Origin: Pseudomonadota bacterium
Lineage (GTDB): Bacteria > Desulfobacterota > Syntrophorhabdia > Syntrophorhabdales > Syntrophorhabdaceae
Direction of reading: 5' to 3'
DNA length: 37,760 bases
Assembly: GCA_026388255.1 (NCBI GenBank)
Contig: JAPLKC010000090.1
Span: forward strand, 1 to 37,760
The translations under genes and the position numbers were made by a program. Under the pieces are notes generated by a model. That model was not told where the DNA came from, searched no databases, and saw only the letters and a list, made by a program, of their open reading frames with translations. Below are positions 27,038-35,218 of the stretch, piece by piece. Positions within the stretch are counted from its first letter, which is position 1, and every line of letters starts with the position of its first letter.

Positions 27038-27748
27038 ATGATAAACATTGCTCCTGGGGGCTCAGGTGACGGCGAAGAAAAGGTCACAACGGTAATTGCT
27101 GATGATTTAGAAATTCAGGGTACCATGAAATTCAAAAATTCTCTCATGATTAAAGGCATTCTCGAAGGAGAGATTATATCTGAGGGTTTGTTGATTGTTG
27201 GACCTACTGCAAAAGTTGCAGCCAAGATTACTACAAAGGACCTTATATCTCACGGTGAAATTCAAGGGGATGTTACTGCCAGCGATCGAGTTATGCTGAA
27301 AAGCACTTCATCCCATAATGGCAATATTACGACGCCATATATTGTGATAGAGAGCGGTTCTATCTTTAACGGATCCTGTATTATGAAGAGGGAAGAACCT
27401 GTTCAAATAGCGGATGTTGTTTTTACTGAGGCTATGGTTGAAAAAGAAACAGTATCCGAAGAAGAAATAACGGAAGAAACAGAAATGCAGATAACAGAGG
27501 AACAGATAACAGAGGAACAGATAACAGAGGAACAGATAACAGAGGAACAGATAACAGAGGAACAGATAACAGAGGAACAGATAACAGAGACTGTCTGGTC
27601 CACTACAGAGGAACAGATAACAGAGGAACAGATAACAGAGGAACAGATAACAGAGGAACAGATAACAGAGGAACAGATAACAGAGACTGTCTGGTCCACT
27701 GAGGACGAATATTCTGTGCCGAAACCACCCAAGGCGGAACTATTTTGA
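27038..27748 (+). CDS. Bactofilin 2 with long ITEEQ-repeat tail
   Basis: The 236-residue protein has a bactofilin domain at about 15-122 (VTTVIADDLEIQGTMKFKNS to NGSCIMKR), very similar to bactofilins 3 and 4. A 110-residue acidic C-terminal extension follows that the others lack. The tail holds six ITEEQ units (152-181), ITETVWST (182-189), TEEQ (190-193), four more ITEEQ units (194-213), a second ITETVWST (214-221) and a final EDEYSVPKPPKAELF. Such a Glu/Thr/Gln tail may be disordered or helical and could act as a spacer or docking arm; this is inference. The ATG has AAGGAGG upstream. No signal peptide or membrane span is present. Confidence 0.92.
   Translation: MINIAPGGSGDGEEKVTTVIADDLEIQGTMKFKNSLMIKGILEGEIISEGLLIVGPTAKVAAKITTKDLISHGEIQGDVTASDRVMLKSTSSHNGNITTPYIVIESGSIFNGSCIMKREEPVQIADVVFTEAMVEKETVSEEEITEETEMQITEEQITEEQITEEQITEEQITEEQITEEQITETVWSTTEEQITEEQITEEQITEEQITEEQITETVWSTEDEYSVPKPPKAELF
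27491..27700 (+). repeat. 15-bp coding minisatellite in two blocks
   Basis: The unit ATAACAGAGGAACAG is repeated six times without change (27491-27580). It is followed by a 24-base closing segment (27581-27604) containing ACTGTCTGGTCCACT. A truncated unit (27605-27616) and four perfect units (27617-27676) follow, then an identical copy of the 24-base segment (27677-27700). Perfect identity means recent expansion, and the 15-bp period always keeps the reading frame. Confidence 0.97.
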
Positions 27749-27833
27749 ATTTTGTAGTTCTTAAAACTTTTGTTATGTTTTTAAAAAAAACTAAGATAGA
27801 TTTTAATAATTTATCAAATCTAAGGAGGCAAAT

Positions 27834-28208
27834 ATGACCAACACAACTTCCAGCGTTTCTGACGTAGTTGAAAAAGATGTTACCACGATACTTGCTGATG
27901 ATTTAGAAGTTCAGGGTACAATAAAATTCAAAAGTTCTCTCATGATAAAAGGTGTTCTCGAAGGAGAGATCATATCGGAAGGGCTATTGATTGTTGGGTC
28001 TACTGCAAAAGTTAAAGCAACGATTACTACAAAAAACCTCATATCCTACGGTGAGATTCATGGGGATGTTACTGCGAGCGAGCAGGTTATACTGAAAAGC
28101 ACTGCAGTTCATAACGGTAATGTCACAACACGAAATATTGTGATTGAGAATGGTTCGGTTTTTAACGGTTCCTGTATGATGAAGGCCAGAGATATTAATC
28201 CTGTTTAA
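27834..28208 (+). CDS. Bactofilin 3
   Basis: This compact 124-residue bactofilin has a short N-terminal polar segment and then the beta-helix core (TTILADDLEVQGTIKFKSSL, LEGEIISEGLLIVGSTAKVK, HGDVTASEQVIL). It should polymerise into cytoplasmic or membrane-associated filaments without a nucleotide. About four of five residues are identical to bactofilin 4 and its core is also close to bactofilin 2. AAGGAGG lies before the ATG. The short charged C-terminus (KARDINPV) differs from its paralogues. Confidence 0.93.
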   Translation: MTNTTSSVSDVVEKDVTTILADDLEVQGTIKFKSSLMIKGVLEGEIISEGLLIVGSTAKVKATITTKNLISYGEIHGDVTASEQVILKSTAVHNGNVTTRNIVIENGSVFNGSCMMKARDINPV

Positions 28209-28430
28209 CGGGACTTTGCTTGGTTAGACACTTGTATGAGATACCATGGGAACATCAGCATAATATACAAAGGATTTCAGGGTTTTTAGAGAATGAAAAA
28301 GCATTTTCAGAATCCAATATGTTTTGTTTGGTATTGAGTAAATCAGGCAATGCTGAGATAATAATGAAGATGTGGATCACAACAATGACGTAAACTTGTT
28401 TCATAAATTTTAAAAAAAGGAGACTAAAAA

Positions 28431-28802
28431 ATGACAAACTCAGTTTCTAATACCTCTGATGTCGGCGAAGAAGGTGTTACCACGATACTTGCTGATGATT
28501 TAGAAATTCAGGGTACAATAAAATTCAAAAGTTCTCTCATGATAAAGGGTGTTCTCGAAGGAGAGATTGTATCGGAGGGGCTATTGATTGTTGGATCTAC
28601 TGCAAAAGTTAAAGCTACGATTACTACAAAAAACCTCATATCCCATGGTGAGATTCAGGGAGATGTTACTGCCAGCGAGCAGGCTATACTGAAAAGCACT
28701 GCAGTTCATAACGGCAACATTACAACACCAAATGTTGTAATTGAGAGCGGTTCGGTCTTTAACGGCTCTTGTATCATGAAGAGAGAGCCTGTAGGCGCTT
28801 AG
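28431..28802 (+). CDS. Bactofilin 4
   Basis: This 123-residue bactofilin is a close tandem paralogue of bactofilin 3. From VTTILADDLE to FNGSC it differs at only about ten positions. The differences cluster at the N-terminal 15 residues and the C-terminal tail (KREPVGA), the parts that usually decide localisation and partners. AAAGGAG precedes the ATG. A 222-base non-coding spacer separates it from bactofilin 3, so it may have its own promoter. Downstream is a weak stem GTAAAT-CGTT-ATTTAC (28902-28917) before the convergent rpoZ. Confidence 0.93.
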   Translation: MTNSVSNTSDVGEEGVTTILADDLEIQGTIKFKSSLMIKGVLEGEIVSEGLLIVGSTAKVKATITTKNLISHGEIQGDVTASEQAILKSTAVHNGNITTPNVVIESGSVFNGSCIMKREPVGA

Positions 28803-29046
28803 AGGTAATAAGAAAGAATAATACAGTGCATCAAGACCATATTTTGCTTTGTTTACAAAAAGGTGTTTATATTGCAATTTTGTATAATGAAGTGAAGGGA
28901 TGTAAATCGTTATTTACGTCTGAATTGTTTTTTCAGTTGATTCATGGGGTGTTGAGATTTGATATTGATACGCCCGGCCTTTTAGGATCTTTTGTCACAT
29001 TTTCAGGATTAATAGAAAATTAAACAGAAAAGGATTCATACAATCT

Positions 29047-29286
29047 TTATGGTGCGAAGTTGGACAACTGGTAAGGTACATCCTTATTATCCAGCAGTTC
29101 CTTTTTTCCGAAATAGACAAAATTATCAGCAATTTCCCTCAGCGCTGTTACAACCTCTCTATTACTTGATTTCACAAGGGGTTTTGAGCCTTTGGCCAGT
29201 TGTTTTGCCCTTTTAGCGGCCAAGTGTACAAGCTCGAAGCGGTTTTCAACTTTTTCCATGCAGTCTTCAACAGTTATCCTTGCCAT
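29047..29286 (-). CDS. rpoZ: RNA polymerase omega subunit
   Basis: The 79-residue protein starts [20 protein letters not shown] and contains [12 protein letters not shown] and the conserved [12 protein letters not shown] stretch. Omega helps fold and assemble the beta' subunit and, in proteobacteria, forms part of a ppGpp site through its N-terminal residues. The gene overlaps the end of gmk by 20 bases, and gmk-rpoZ is a widespread pair. It is the last gene of the minus-strand run. Confidence 0.95.
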   Translation of the reverse strand: MARITVEDCMEKVENRFELVHLAAKRAKQLAKGSKPLVKSSNREVVTALREIADNFVYFGKKELLDNKDVPYQLSNFAP

Positions 29287-29887
29287 TTTTCTTCCCCTTT
29301 ACGCTTTTAATGATGTGTCTAAACGCTGCGTATGCTTTCTCAAGATTGTCATTGATAATAGTATACTCGAAAAGGTATTTTTTATCAATCTCTTCCTCTA
29401 CCCTTTTCATGCGTATATCAATCTCTTGTTCTTTTCTGAAGGAGAGCCTCCTTATCAATTCATCTTTTGAAGGGGGTTCAACGAACACAAGGCAGGCATC
29501 CGGGTATTGTTTTTTTATGTTTAATGCACCTTTTACGTCAATATCGAGGAAAATATCCTTTCCTGTTTCCAGTATATCCAGAACCTCTTTTTTTGGCGTG
29601 CCATAAAAATGGCCGTGTATGTTCTCCCATTCGAGGAAACTTCTGCTTTCCGCCATATCCTTAAAAGTCTTTTCATCAATAAAATAGTAGTTCTTTCCGT
29701 TTACCTCACCCTTTCTTATCACCCGCGTTGTATAGGAGACTGAAAAAACAGCATTCCGGTCTTTCCTCAAGAATCTTTCAATGAGTGTGCTTTTCCCTAC
29801 CCCGGACGGCCCGGAAACGACAAATAGCCGTCCTTTTATTTTGTCTCTATGTCTACCGCCCTCAGTTGTGCCCTCATCATTCCACAT
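29267..29887 (-). CDS. gmk: Guanylate kinase
   Basis: The 206-residue enzyme phosphorylates GMP to GDP. The P-loop GPSGVGKS is at 26-33. The GMP-binding elements [21 protein letters not shown] and [15 protein letters not shown] are present, as is the D-I-D-V-KGAL motif. The start at ATG 29887 adds about 18 unusual residues before [12 protein letters not shown], but no other start codon with a ribosome binding site is available. It overlaps the yicC stop by 11 bases, so it is translationally coupled. Confidence 0.95.
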   Translation of the reverse strand: MWNDEGTTEGGRHRDKIKGRLFVVSGPSGVGKSTLIERFLRKDRNAVFSVSYTTRVIRKGEVNGKNYYFIDEKTFKDMAESRSFLEWENIHGHFYGTPKKEVLDILETGKDIFLDIDVKGALNIKKQYPDACLVFVEPPSKDELIRRLSFRKEQEIDIRMKRVEEEIDKKYLFEYTIINDNLEKAYAAFRHIIKSVKGKKNGKDNC

Positions 29888-30746
29888 TCTGTGCCTGTTC
29901 CCTCATCTTTTCTATCTCTACCTTTATATGAACAACCCTTTCATTTATGTATAAATCGTTTGATTTGCTTCCGATAGTGTTTGTCTCTCTGACCATTTCC
30001 TGGATAATAAAATCAAGTTTTCTTCCGATAGCATCATCAGATTTCGGCGTGTTATTAAAGTTTTCAATATGCCCCTTCAGCCGGACAATCTCTTCAGAAA
30101 TATCGAGCCGCTCCATATAGATTGCCAGTTCCTGCAAAACCCTTATTTCATCTATGGAGGCCGTTTTTATGATCTCCATCATTCGTTCTTTTAATTTGTT
30201 TTCATGTGCTTTGATGATAAGGGGCCATCTTTTTTCTATTTCTTTGAGATTCTGTGTAATCTTTTTCAGCCTGCCAGTCAGATCTTTCTGTATTATCTTT
30301 CCTTCTTTAACTCTCTCCTCGTCAAGCTTTTTCATCAGGTTTTCGAAGGGTTTTGCAAGGATTTTTTCTGAAATATTGTTGTTTTCCTCGTATGTGATAA
30401 TATCTCTGAAGCTCAGAATGTTTTCTATTGTCAACTGGCCTTTTAAGCCGAAGTTTTTCTTCAATATACTTAGCACTTCAAGGTATTGTCTTACGGCATT
30501 TTCATTTACTTTAAGAGCATTTGACCCCCCGTTCGACTTTTCCCATTTTATCGTGATATCTACCTTGCCGCGCTTGATATAACGCTTTACAAGCTCCCGC
30601 AATTTTTGTTCACCGGCGTAATCTATCTTCGGGAGTTTCAGGCCTATTTCAAGATACCTGTTGTTCAGCGCCCGTGCCTCACAATTCAGTCTTCCTTCTT
30701 CAAATTCCATTTCAACCTTTGAAAACCCTGTCATGCTTTTGATCAT
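29877..30746 (-). CDS. yicC: YicC/YloC family endoribonuclease
   Basis: The 289-residue protein begins IKSMTGFSKVEMEFEEGRLN and ends with the conserved [24 protein letters not shown]. It also contains RGKVDITIKWEK and the late GRKLDFIIQEMVRETNTIGSKSN signature. YicC members are reported endoribonucleases that influence small-RNA turnover. Its place directly before gmk and rpoZ is conserved in many bacteria. It starts 96 bases after the DUF4416 gene stop; a promoter could lie there but none is clear. Confidence 0.93.
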   Translation of the reverse strand: MIKSMTGFSKVEMEFEEGRLNCEARALNNRYLEIGLKLPKIDYAGEQKLRELVKRYIKRGKVDITIKWEKSNGGSNALKVNENAVRQYLEVLSILKKNFGLKGQLTIENILSFRDIITYEENNNISEKILAKPFENLMKKLDEERVKEGKIIQKDLTGRLKKITQNLKEIEKRWPLIIKAHENKLKERMMEIIKTASIDEIRVLQELAIYMERLDISEEIVRLKGHIENFNNTPKSDDAIGRKLDFIIQEMVRETNTIGSKSNDLYINERVVHIKVEIEKMREQAQNVE

Positions 30747-30842
30747 TATCGTATCCTTATTTTAGTAGAATAATCCACGGTAGGTGTTTTGTAGTAAGAA
30801 ACAGTGTATTTGCCGTGAACTGCTCGGAGGATTGTGGATGAG

Positions 30843-31379
30843 TTACCCATCTTCACAGGTCCTTATTTTCTCCTTCAAAATGCTTCTCCATCCATTGAAA
30901 ATTGCAATAATCTCCTCACTGCCATAGTCCGGGTAGGTCCATTCAATAGGCCTGTATGTATTGTTATGGTATATAAGCGTTAGTTCCGCATATATGCCGC
31001 AATTGAGGTAAACCCTGTGGGCATAACCCTTTGTTGTGGCAAGGACGACATTTTCAAGAGAGATATACCCCGGGTCGATATTGACAGCCCTCTTTCCTTC
31101 TGATGAGAGAGATGCTTCTATGCTGTTTGTTTTAAGCTTTATACTCGGCAACTGTTCTCTCTGAAAAAGTGGTTCGAAGAGGAGAAAAATCCGTGATAGG
31201 TCGCTCCCCATCTCCTTTTCATAGTAACGTGTATAATAAAAAGACATAGAAGCCGTCTTGTCCAGTATATTTCCTATTGCCTCCCGGATGTCTCTTTCAG
31301 TGTTCTCCATGTGACAGTTATCCTTGAATATTATACTCGTAAAAAATTGAACGGACTTGGGATTGTTTACAATTCCCAT
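30843..31379 (-). CDS. DUF4416 family protein
   Basis: The 178-residue protein of unknown function has the family's conserved segments: YYTRYYEKEMGSDLSR, GKRAVNIDPGYISLENVVLA, TTKGYAHRVYLNCGIYAELT and WTYPDYGSEE. I associate the family with deltaproteobacteria and related anaerobes. No membrane span or signal is visible. Clusters of conserved Tyr, Asp and His suggest a binding or catalytic role, but this is inference. The ATG at 31379 overlaps the tlyA stop by 13 bases, so it is in the same operon as the rRNA methyltransferase. Confidence 0.8.
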   Translation of the reverse strand: MGIVNNPKSVQFFTSIIFKDNCHMENTERDIREAIGNILDKTASMSFYYTRYYEKEMGSDLSRIFLLFEPLFQREQLPSIKLKTNSIEASLSSEGKRAVNIDPGYISLENVVLATTKGYAHRVYLNCGIYAELTLIYHNNTYRPIEWTYPDYGSEEIIAIFNGWRSILKEKIRTCEDG

Positions 31380-32098
31380 GATATAAAATACTCCCGGTTT
31401 TTTTTCTCTTTTGCCCGCGGTGCTTCAATTTCACTCGTAGGCTTTAAGCCGAGCCCCATGCCGAATAATTTTATATCTTCAATTGCCCTCTTTATCTTTT
31501 CGACATCCTTTACAATACCACCCTTGCCTACCTCAAACCGTCCAACCTCAAATTGTGGTTTTACAAGGGAGACAACATGACCGTTATTACTCAACAGGGG
31601 AATTGTCACCGGCAGGATCATTTTCAACGAAATGAATGAGACATCGATTGTGATAATATCTACCTGCTCACCGATATCTTCAAATGTGAGATACCGGGCG
31701 TTGAGATTTTCTTTTACGATAACCCTTTTATCTGTTCTTAAGTGTTCATGAAGCTGGTGCGTTCCCACATCAACGGCGTAAACAATTGATGCGCCGTGCT
31801 GTAACAGACAATCTATAAATCCACCTGTTGATGAACCTATATCAATTACTTTTTTACCCTTTACATCTATAGAGAATGCTTCAATTGCCTTCTCAAGCTT
31901 TATGCCGCCATAGCTGACATAAGGTATGGGATTTTTTTTAACCTCTATGGGGGCATCGTCACCTATTTTTCTGTCCGGTCTTGTTATACGCTCATTCCCG
32001 GCATATACCTCTCCTGCCATGATAAGGATTTTTGCCTTTTCCCGTGACGGGGCAAGTCCTTTCTTTGCGAGGAGCACGTCTATCCTTTCTTTAACCAT
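31367..32098 (-). CDS. tlyA: TlyA family RNA 2'-O-methyltransferase
   Basis: The 243-residue protein has an N-terminal S4 RNA-binding domain (RIDVLLAKKGLAPSREKAK, AGEVYAGNERITRPD) and an FtsJ-type methyltransferase domain. That domain has SAM motif I DIGSSTGGF near residue 82 and the VKPQFEVG segment near 188. TlyA methylates ribose in 16S and 23S rRNA in mycobacteria and confers capreomycin sensitivity; the older name 'hemolysin A' is probably misleading. It overlaps dxs by 19 bases. dxs-tlyA adjacency is common. Confidence 0.93.
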   Translation of the reverse strand: MVKERIDVLLAKKGLAPSREKAKILIMAGEVYAGNERITRPDRKIGDDAPIEVKKNPIPYVSYGGIKLEKAIEAFSIDVKGKKVIDIGSSTGGFIDCLLQHGASIVYAVDVGTHQLHEHLRTDKRVIVKENLNARYLTFEDIGEQVDIITIDVSFISLKMILPVTIPLLSNNGHVVSLVKPQFEVGRFEVGKGGIVKDVEKIKRAIEDIKLFGMGLGLKPTSEIEAPRAKEKKNREYFISWEL

Positions 32099-33945
32099 TG
32101 ACGTATTACCTTCTTAATACCTTCCGTATCAAGACCAATCTTTCCTCTTAATGTCTTCTGTAGCCCATGGGGTACAAATATGTCCGGTATTCCCAGCATC
32201 TTCAAAGGTACGGCTATACCTTCTTCAGAGAGCACCTCCATTATGCCACTACCAAACCCGCCGATTAAAGCATTCTCTTCAACGGTTAATATACATTTTA
32301 CATGTGTTGCCGTCCCAATCAGCATTTCTCTGTCCATGGGTTTTATAAAGCGTCCGTTTATGACAGTAATGTGGATGCCTTCTTCTTCCAACTCTTGCGC
32401 TGCAATCAGAGAGGGGTATACAAGGTTGCCGCAGGCAATGATCGCAACGTCACTGCCCTCTTTTAATTTTTCCCAGGTACCGATAGGGATTTCGTGAAAG
32501 TTTTTATGAATTTCTGTGCCGTGTGCCTTACCTCTTGAGTACCGGATAGCTACCGGTTTGCCATACAGGTAAGCAGAATAGAGCATTTGCCGCAGTTCAT
32601 TGCCATCCTTAGGGCTCATAACTATTATGCCGGGAATGTGTCTGAAATAGGTAATGTCAAATGCCCCATGATGGGTTGGACCATCCTGTCCCACAATACC
32701 ACTTCTGTCAACGGCAAATATGACAGGAAGCCCCTGGAGACATACATCCATCATGATCTGGTCGTATGCCCGCTGGAGAAACGTAGAGTATATCGCCACG
32801 AATGGTTTAAGTCCTCCAAGTGCAAGGGCGGCTGCAAATGTAACGCCGTGCTGCTCAGCGATACCAATATCGTAAAATCTCTCAGGAAAAAGTCTTGAAA
32901 ATTTGTCGAGGCCCGTACCAAGCCCCATTGCTGCTGTGATGGCTACAATCTTTTCATCCTTTTCTGCAAGTTCTGTGATGGTGTCCCCGAAAATGTCCGT
33001 GTAGGTTTGGGAACCTTTATCTATAGGGGCGCCCGAATCTATCTCAAAGGTTGAGACGCCATGGAACCTTGCAGGATCGTCCTCTGCATGGGGGTAGCCT
33101 TTACCTTTTTTTGTAACCGTGTGAATGAGTATCGGGCCTTTAAGTTTTTTGATATTTTTCAGATTTTCCATAAGATGGTTCAGGTTATGGCCATCAACCG
33201 GCCCGAAGTATTGAAAGCCAAGCTCTTCAAATAACATACCGGGTGTTACAAAACCCTTTACCGCCTCTTCAATGTGCATTGCCGCCTTATATACCCTGTC
33301 GCCAACGGCCGGTATGTTTTTCAGCATCTTTTTAAGCTCTTCCCTTGTATTGTTTATAAATTCGCCGGTCATAATCCTGTTCAGATAAGATGATAAGGCG
33401 CCGATGTTCTTCGATATTGACATCTCGTTGTCGTTCAGTACCACAATGATATCGCTTTTTAAATCCCCGGCATGGTTCAACGCTTCAAAAGACATACCGC
33501 CTGTTAACGAACCGTCACCGATGACAGTAATAATCTTATATGACTGGTTCAATATTTTCCTTGCCTCAGCAAGACCGACAGCAACGGAAATGGAATTGCT
33601 TGCGTGCCCTGTGTTAAAAACATCATATTTGCTTTCCTGCTTACTCGGAAATCCGCATAATCCATCATCCTGCCTCAGTGTTCCAAATAGTTCTCTTCTG
33701 CCGGTTAAAATTTTATGTGCGTAGCACTGGTGCCCTACATCCCAGATGATCTTGTCTTCAGGCGTATTGAAGATGTAATGGAGGGCGACGGTGAGTTCGA
33801 CAACACCAAGGCTTGAAGAGAGATGCCCCCCTGTTTGCGAGACCGTATCTATGATGAGTTTCCGTATCTCTGCTGACAGCCGTATAAGCTCGGAAATGGT
33901 TAATTTCTTGAGATCTTCAGGGGAATTGATTTTTTCGAGAAACAT
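32080..33945 (-). CDS. dxs: 1-deoxy-D-xylulose-5-phosphate synthase
   Basis: The 621-residue thiamine-diphosphate enzyme condenses pyruvate and glyceraldehyde 3-phosphate, the first step of the MEP isoprenoid pathway. The ThDP motif GDGSLTGG is at 143-150, with NDNEMSIS following. DVGHQCYAHKILTGR lies at 69-83, and the pyrimidine-domain GIAEQHGVTFAAALA is in the second half. Length and domain order are normal. Its ATG shares one base with the ispA stop (TGATG), tying it to the prenyl transferase that uses pathway products. Confidence 0.97.
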   Translation of the reverse strand: MFLEKINSPEDLKKLTISELIRLSAEIRKLIIDTVSQTGGHLSSSLGVVELTVALHYIFNTPEDKIIWDVGHQCYAHKILTGRRELFGTLRQDDGLCGFPSKQESKYDVFNTGHASNSISVAVGLAEARKILNQSYKIITVIGDGSLTGGMSFEALNHAGDLKSDIIVVLNDNEMSISKNIGALSSYLNRIMTGEFINNTREELKKMLKNIPAVGDRVYKAAMHIEEAVKGFVTPGMLFEELGFQYFGPVDGHNLNHLMENLKNIKKLKGPILIHTVTKKGKGYPHAEDDPARFHGVSTFEIDSGAPIDKGSQTYTDIFGDTITELAEKDEKIVAITAAMGLGTGLDKFSRLFPERFYDIGIAEQHGVTFAAALALGGLKPFVAIYSTFLQRAYDQIMMDVCLQGLPVIFAVDRSGIVGQDGPTHHGAFDITYFRHIPGIIVMSPKDGNELRQMLYSAYLYGKPVAIRYSRGKAHGTEIHKNFHEIPIGTWEKLKEGSDVAIIACGNLVYPSLIAAQELEEEGIHITVINGRFIKPMDREMLIGTATHVKCILTVEENALIGGFGSGIMEVLSEEGIAVPLKMLGIPDIFVPHGLQKTLRGKIGLDTEGIKKVIRQWLKKG

Positions 33946-34829
33946 CAGGAAACCCTGTTACAGATATACCCTGCAAGGGCAGAGAGTATTTTTGAATTCT
34001 CTCCCAGAAATTCTATAGCCTCTATCGCTTCTTCAATAAGCTGTTCTACCTTTATTTTTGATGCCACTATGCCATAATGTTTTATAAAGGTCTGTTTGCC
34101 GGAGTCTTTTTTAAGTCTTTTCCCTACGATATCCTCATTGCCTTCTGCATCTAATATATCATCGGTAATCTGAAAGGCAAGACCTATGGATTCGGCATAT
34201 TTCGTAAATTTTTTTAGTTCTTTAACCTTTGCTCCTCCTGTTATTGCACCTGTTCGCACAGAAGCCCTGATAAGGGCTGTAGTTTTATGCATGTGAATGA
34301 AATTAAGGATATTCTTTGTCCCTTCCTTACCATCGTAGAGCACATCCATAACCTGGCCGCCAACCATACCGTTAGCACCGGCAGCCGAAGCAACCTCAAA
34401 GATAATTTGTTTCAGTATCTTTGGACTGATTCTGTAAGTATAATGGTTGTCGGTCATAATCCTGAAAGCTTCAGTCAGGAGACCATCGCCTGCCAGAATG
34501 GCGATTGCATCACCGAATACTTTATGACAGGTGGGTTTACCGCGTCTTATGTCATCATTGTCAATGCTTGGCAAGTCGTCATGAATAAGGGAGTATGTAT
34601 GTATCATCTCGATAGCGCAGGCAATGGGGAGCAAGTCATCGCTCGTTTTGCCGTTGGCTTCGCATGTGGCTATAGCAAGTATGGGTCTGATTCTTTTTCC
34701 ATTGGAGAACAGTGAGTACTCCATGGCGTCTCTAAGTGTGCCGGGCGTTGTCTGCAAGGATGAAAAGATGTCCTTCAAGACGTCATCTACAATAATCCTT
34801 TTATCGTGAAGAAATGTTCCCAGTTCCAC
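33945..34829 (-). CDS. ispA: Polyprenyl synthetase (farnesyl/geranylgeranyl diphosphate synthase)
   Basis: The 294-residue all-helical enzyme joins isopentenyl diphosphate to allylic diphosphates. The first aspartate-rich motif is DDLPSID (84-90), the bacterial DDxxxxD form, followed by NDDIRRGKPTCHK. The second is DDILD in QITDDILDAEGNEDIVGK. The product length (C15 or C20) cannot be fixed from the motifs. The order xseB-ispA-dxs is a classical bacterial operon. The gene directly abuts the xseB stop. Confidence 0.94.
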   Translation of the reverse strand: MELGTFLHDKRIIVDDVLKDIFSSLQTTPGTLRDAMEYSLFSNGKRIRPILAIATCEANGKTSDDLLPIACAIEMIHTYSLIHDDLPSIDNDDIRRGKPTCHKVFGDAIAILAGDGLLTEAFRIMTDNHYTYRISPKILKQIIFEVASAAGANGMVGGQVMDVLYDGKEGTKNILNFIHMHKTTALIRASVRTGAITGGAKVKELKKFTKYAESIGLAFQITDDILDAEGNEDIVGKRLKKDSGKQTFIKHYGIVASKIKVEQLIEEAIEAIEFLGENSKILSALAGYICNRVS

Positions 34830-35051
34830 TTAAATATCTTCCTGAAGGAATGGCTTCTTTCCTGTTGAGCCGTCTTCTTTTTTTATAAGAATTTCGACTT
34901 TCTTTTCAATCTCATCAAGTCTTTTTGAAAGGTCCTTTGTTAATGAAAGCCCTTCTTTAAAAAGTGTTAACGCCTCATCAAGAGAGATATTACCCTCATC
35001 AAGCGTTTTTACTATGCCTTCGAGTTTTTTCAGTCCTTCTTCAAATTTCAT
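34830..35051 (-). CDS. xseB: Exodeoxyribonuclease VII small subunit
   Basis: The 73-residue helical protein KFEEGLKKLEGIVKTLDEGN with SLDEALTLFKEGLSLTKDLS matches XseB, which binds several copies per XseA to form the single-strand DNA exonuclease. XseA is not in the window. The acidic-coil pattern and length are typical. It starts the isoprenoid part of the minus-strand run, 167 bases downstream of adk. Confidence 0.93.
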   Translation of the reverse strand: MKFEEGLKKLEGIVKTLDEGNISLDEALTLFKEGLSLTKDLSKRLDEIEKKVEILIKKEDGSTGKKPFLQEDI

Positions 35052-35115
35052 AAGCTTGAATGCCTATTATAAAATTTAAAACCGGGGTTTTGCAAGTATT
35101 TCCATTGTCGGGAAT

Positions 35116-35181
35116 AGCATTCAGGGGTCAGAATGTATTAAAATCTTTTTATATCGGATTCTCTGCTGACCCTTGAATGCT
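35116..35181. repeat. REP-like palindrome between adk and xseB
   Basis: AGCATTCAGGGGTCAG (35116-35131) pairs with CTGACCCTTGAATGCT (35166-35181), 15 of 16 bases complementary, around a 34-base AT-rich loop. GGGGTCAG-type ends are, as I recall, typical of REP-like elements mobilised by Y1 (REP-associated) transposases. There is no T-run on either side, so it is not a standard terminator. It fills much of the spacer. Confidence 0.65.
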
Positions 35182-35218
35182 GAAAAAAAGTTATTGTGCC
35201 GCCATCATATATCAGATT

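Noticed and set aside
27403-27732. Minus-strand frame opposite the ITEEQ repeats, giving a Cys/Ser/Ile repeat protein
   Set aside because: It is the mirror of a 15-bp repeat that happens to lack stops on both strands, and it has no ribosome binding site or separate support.
28902-28917. Terminator after bactofilin 4 (GTAAAT-CGTT-ATTTAC)
   Set aside because: The stem is only 6 weak pairs, and the T-run comes about 8 bases later, too far for a convincing intrinsic terminator.
28769-29023. 84-residue plus-strand frame overlapping the end of bactofilin 4
   Set aside because: It begins inside bactofilin 4 in another frame and has no ribosome binding site.
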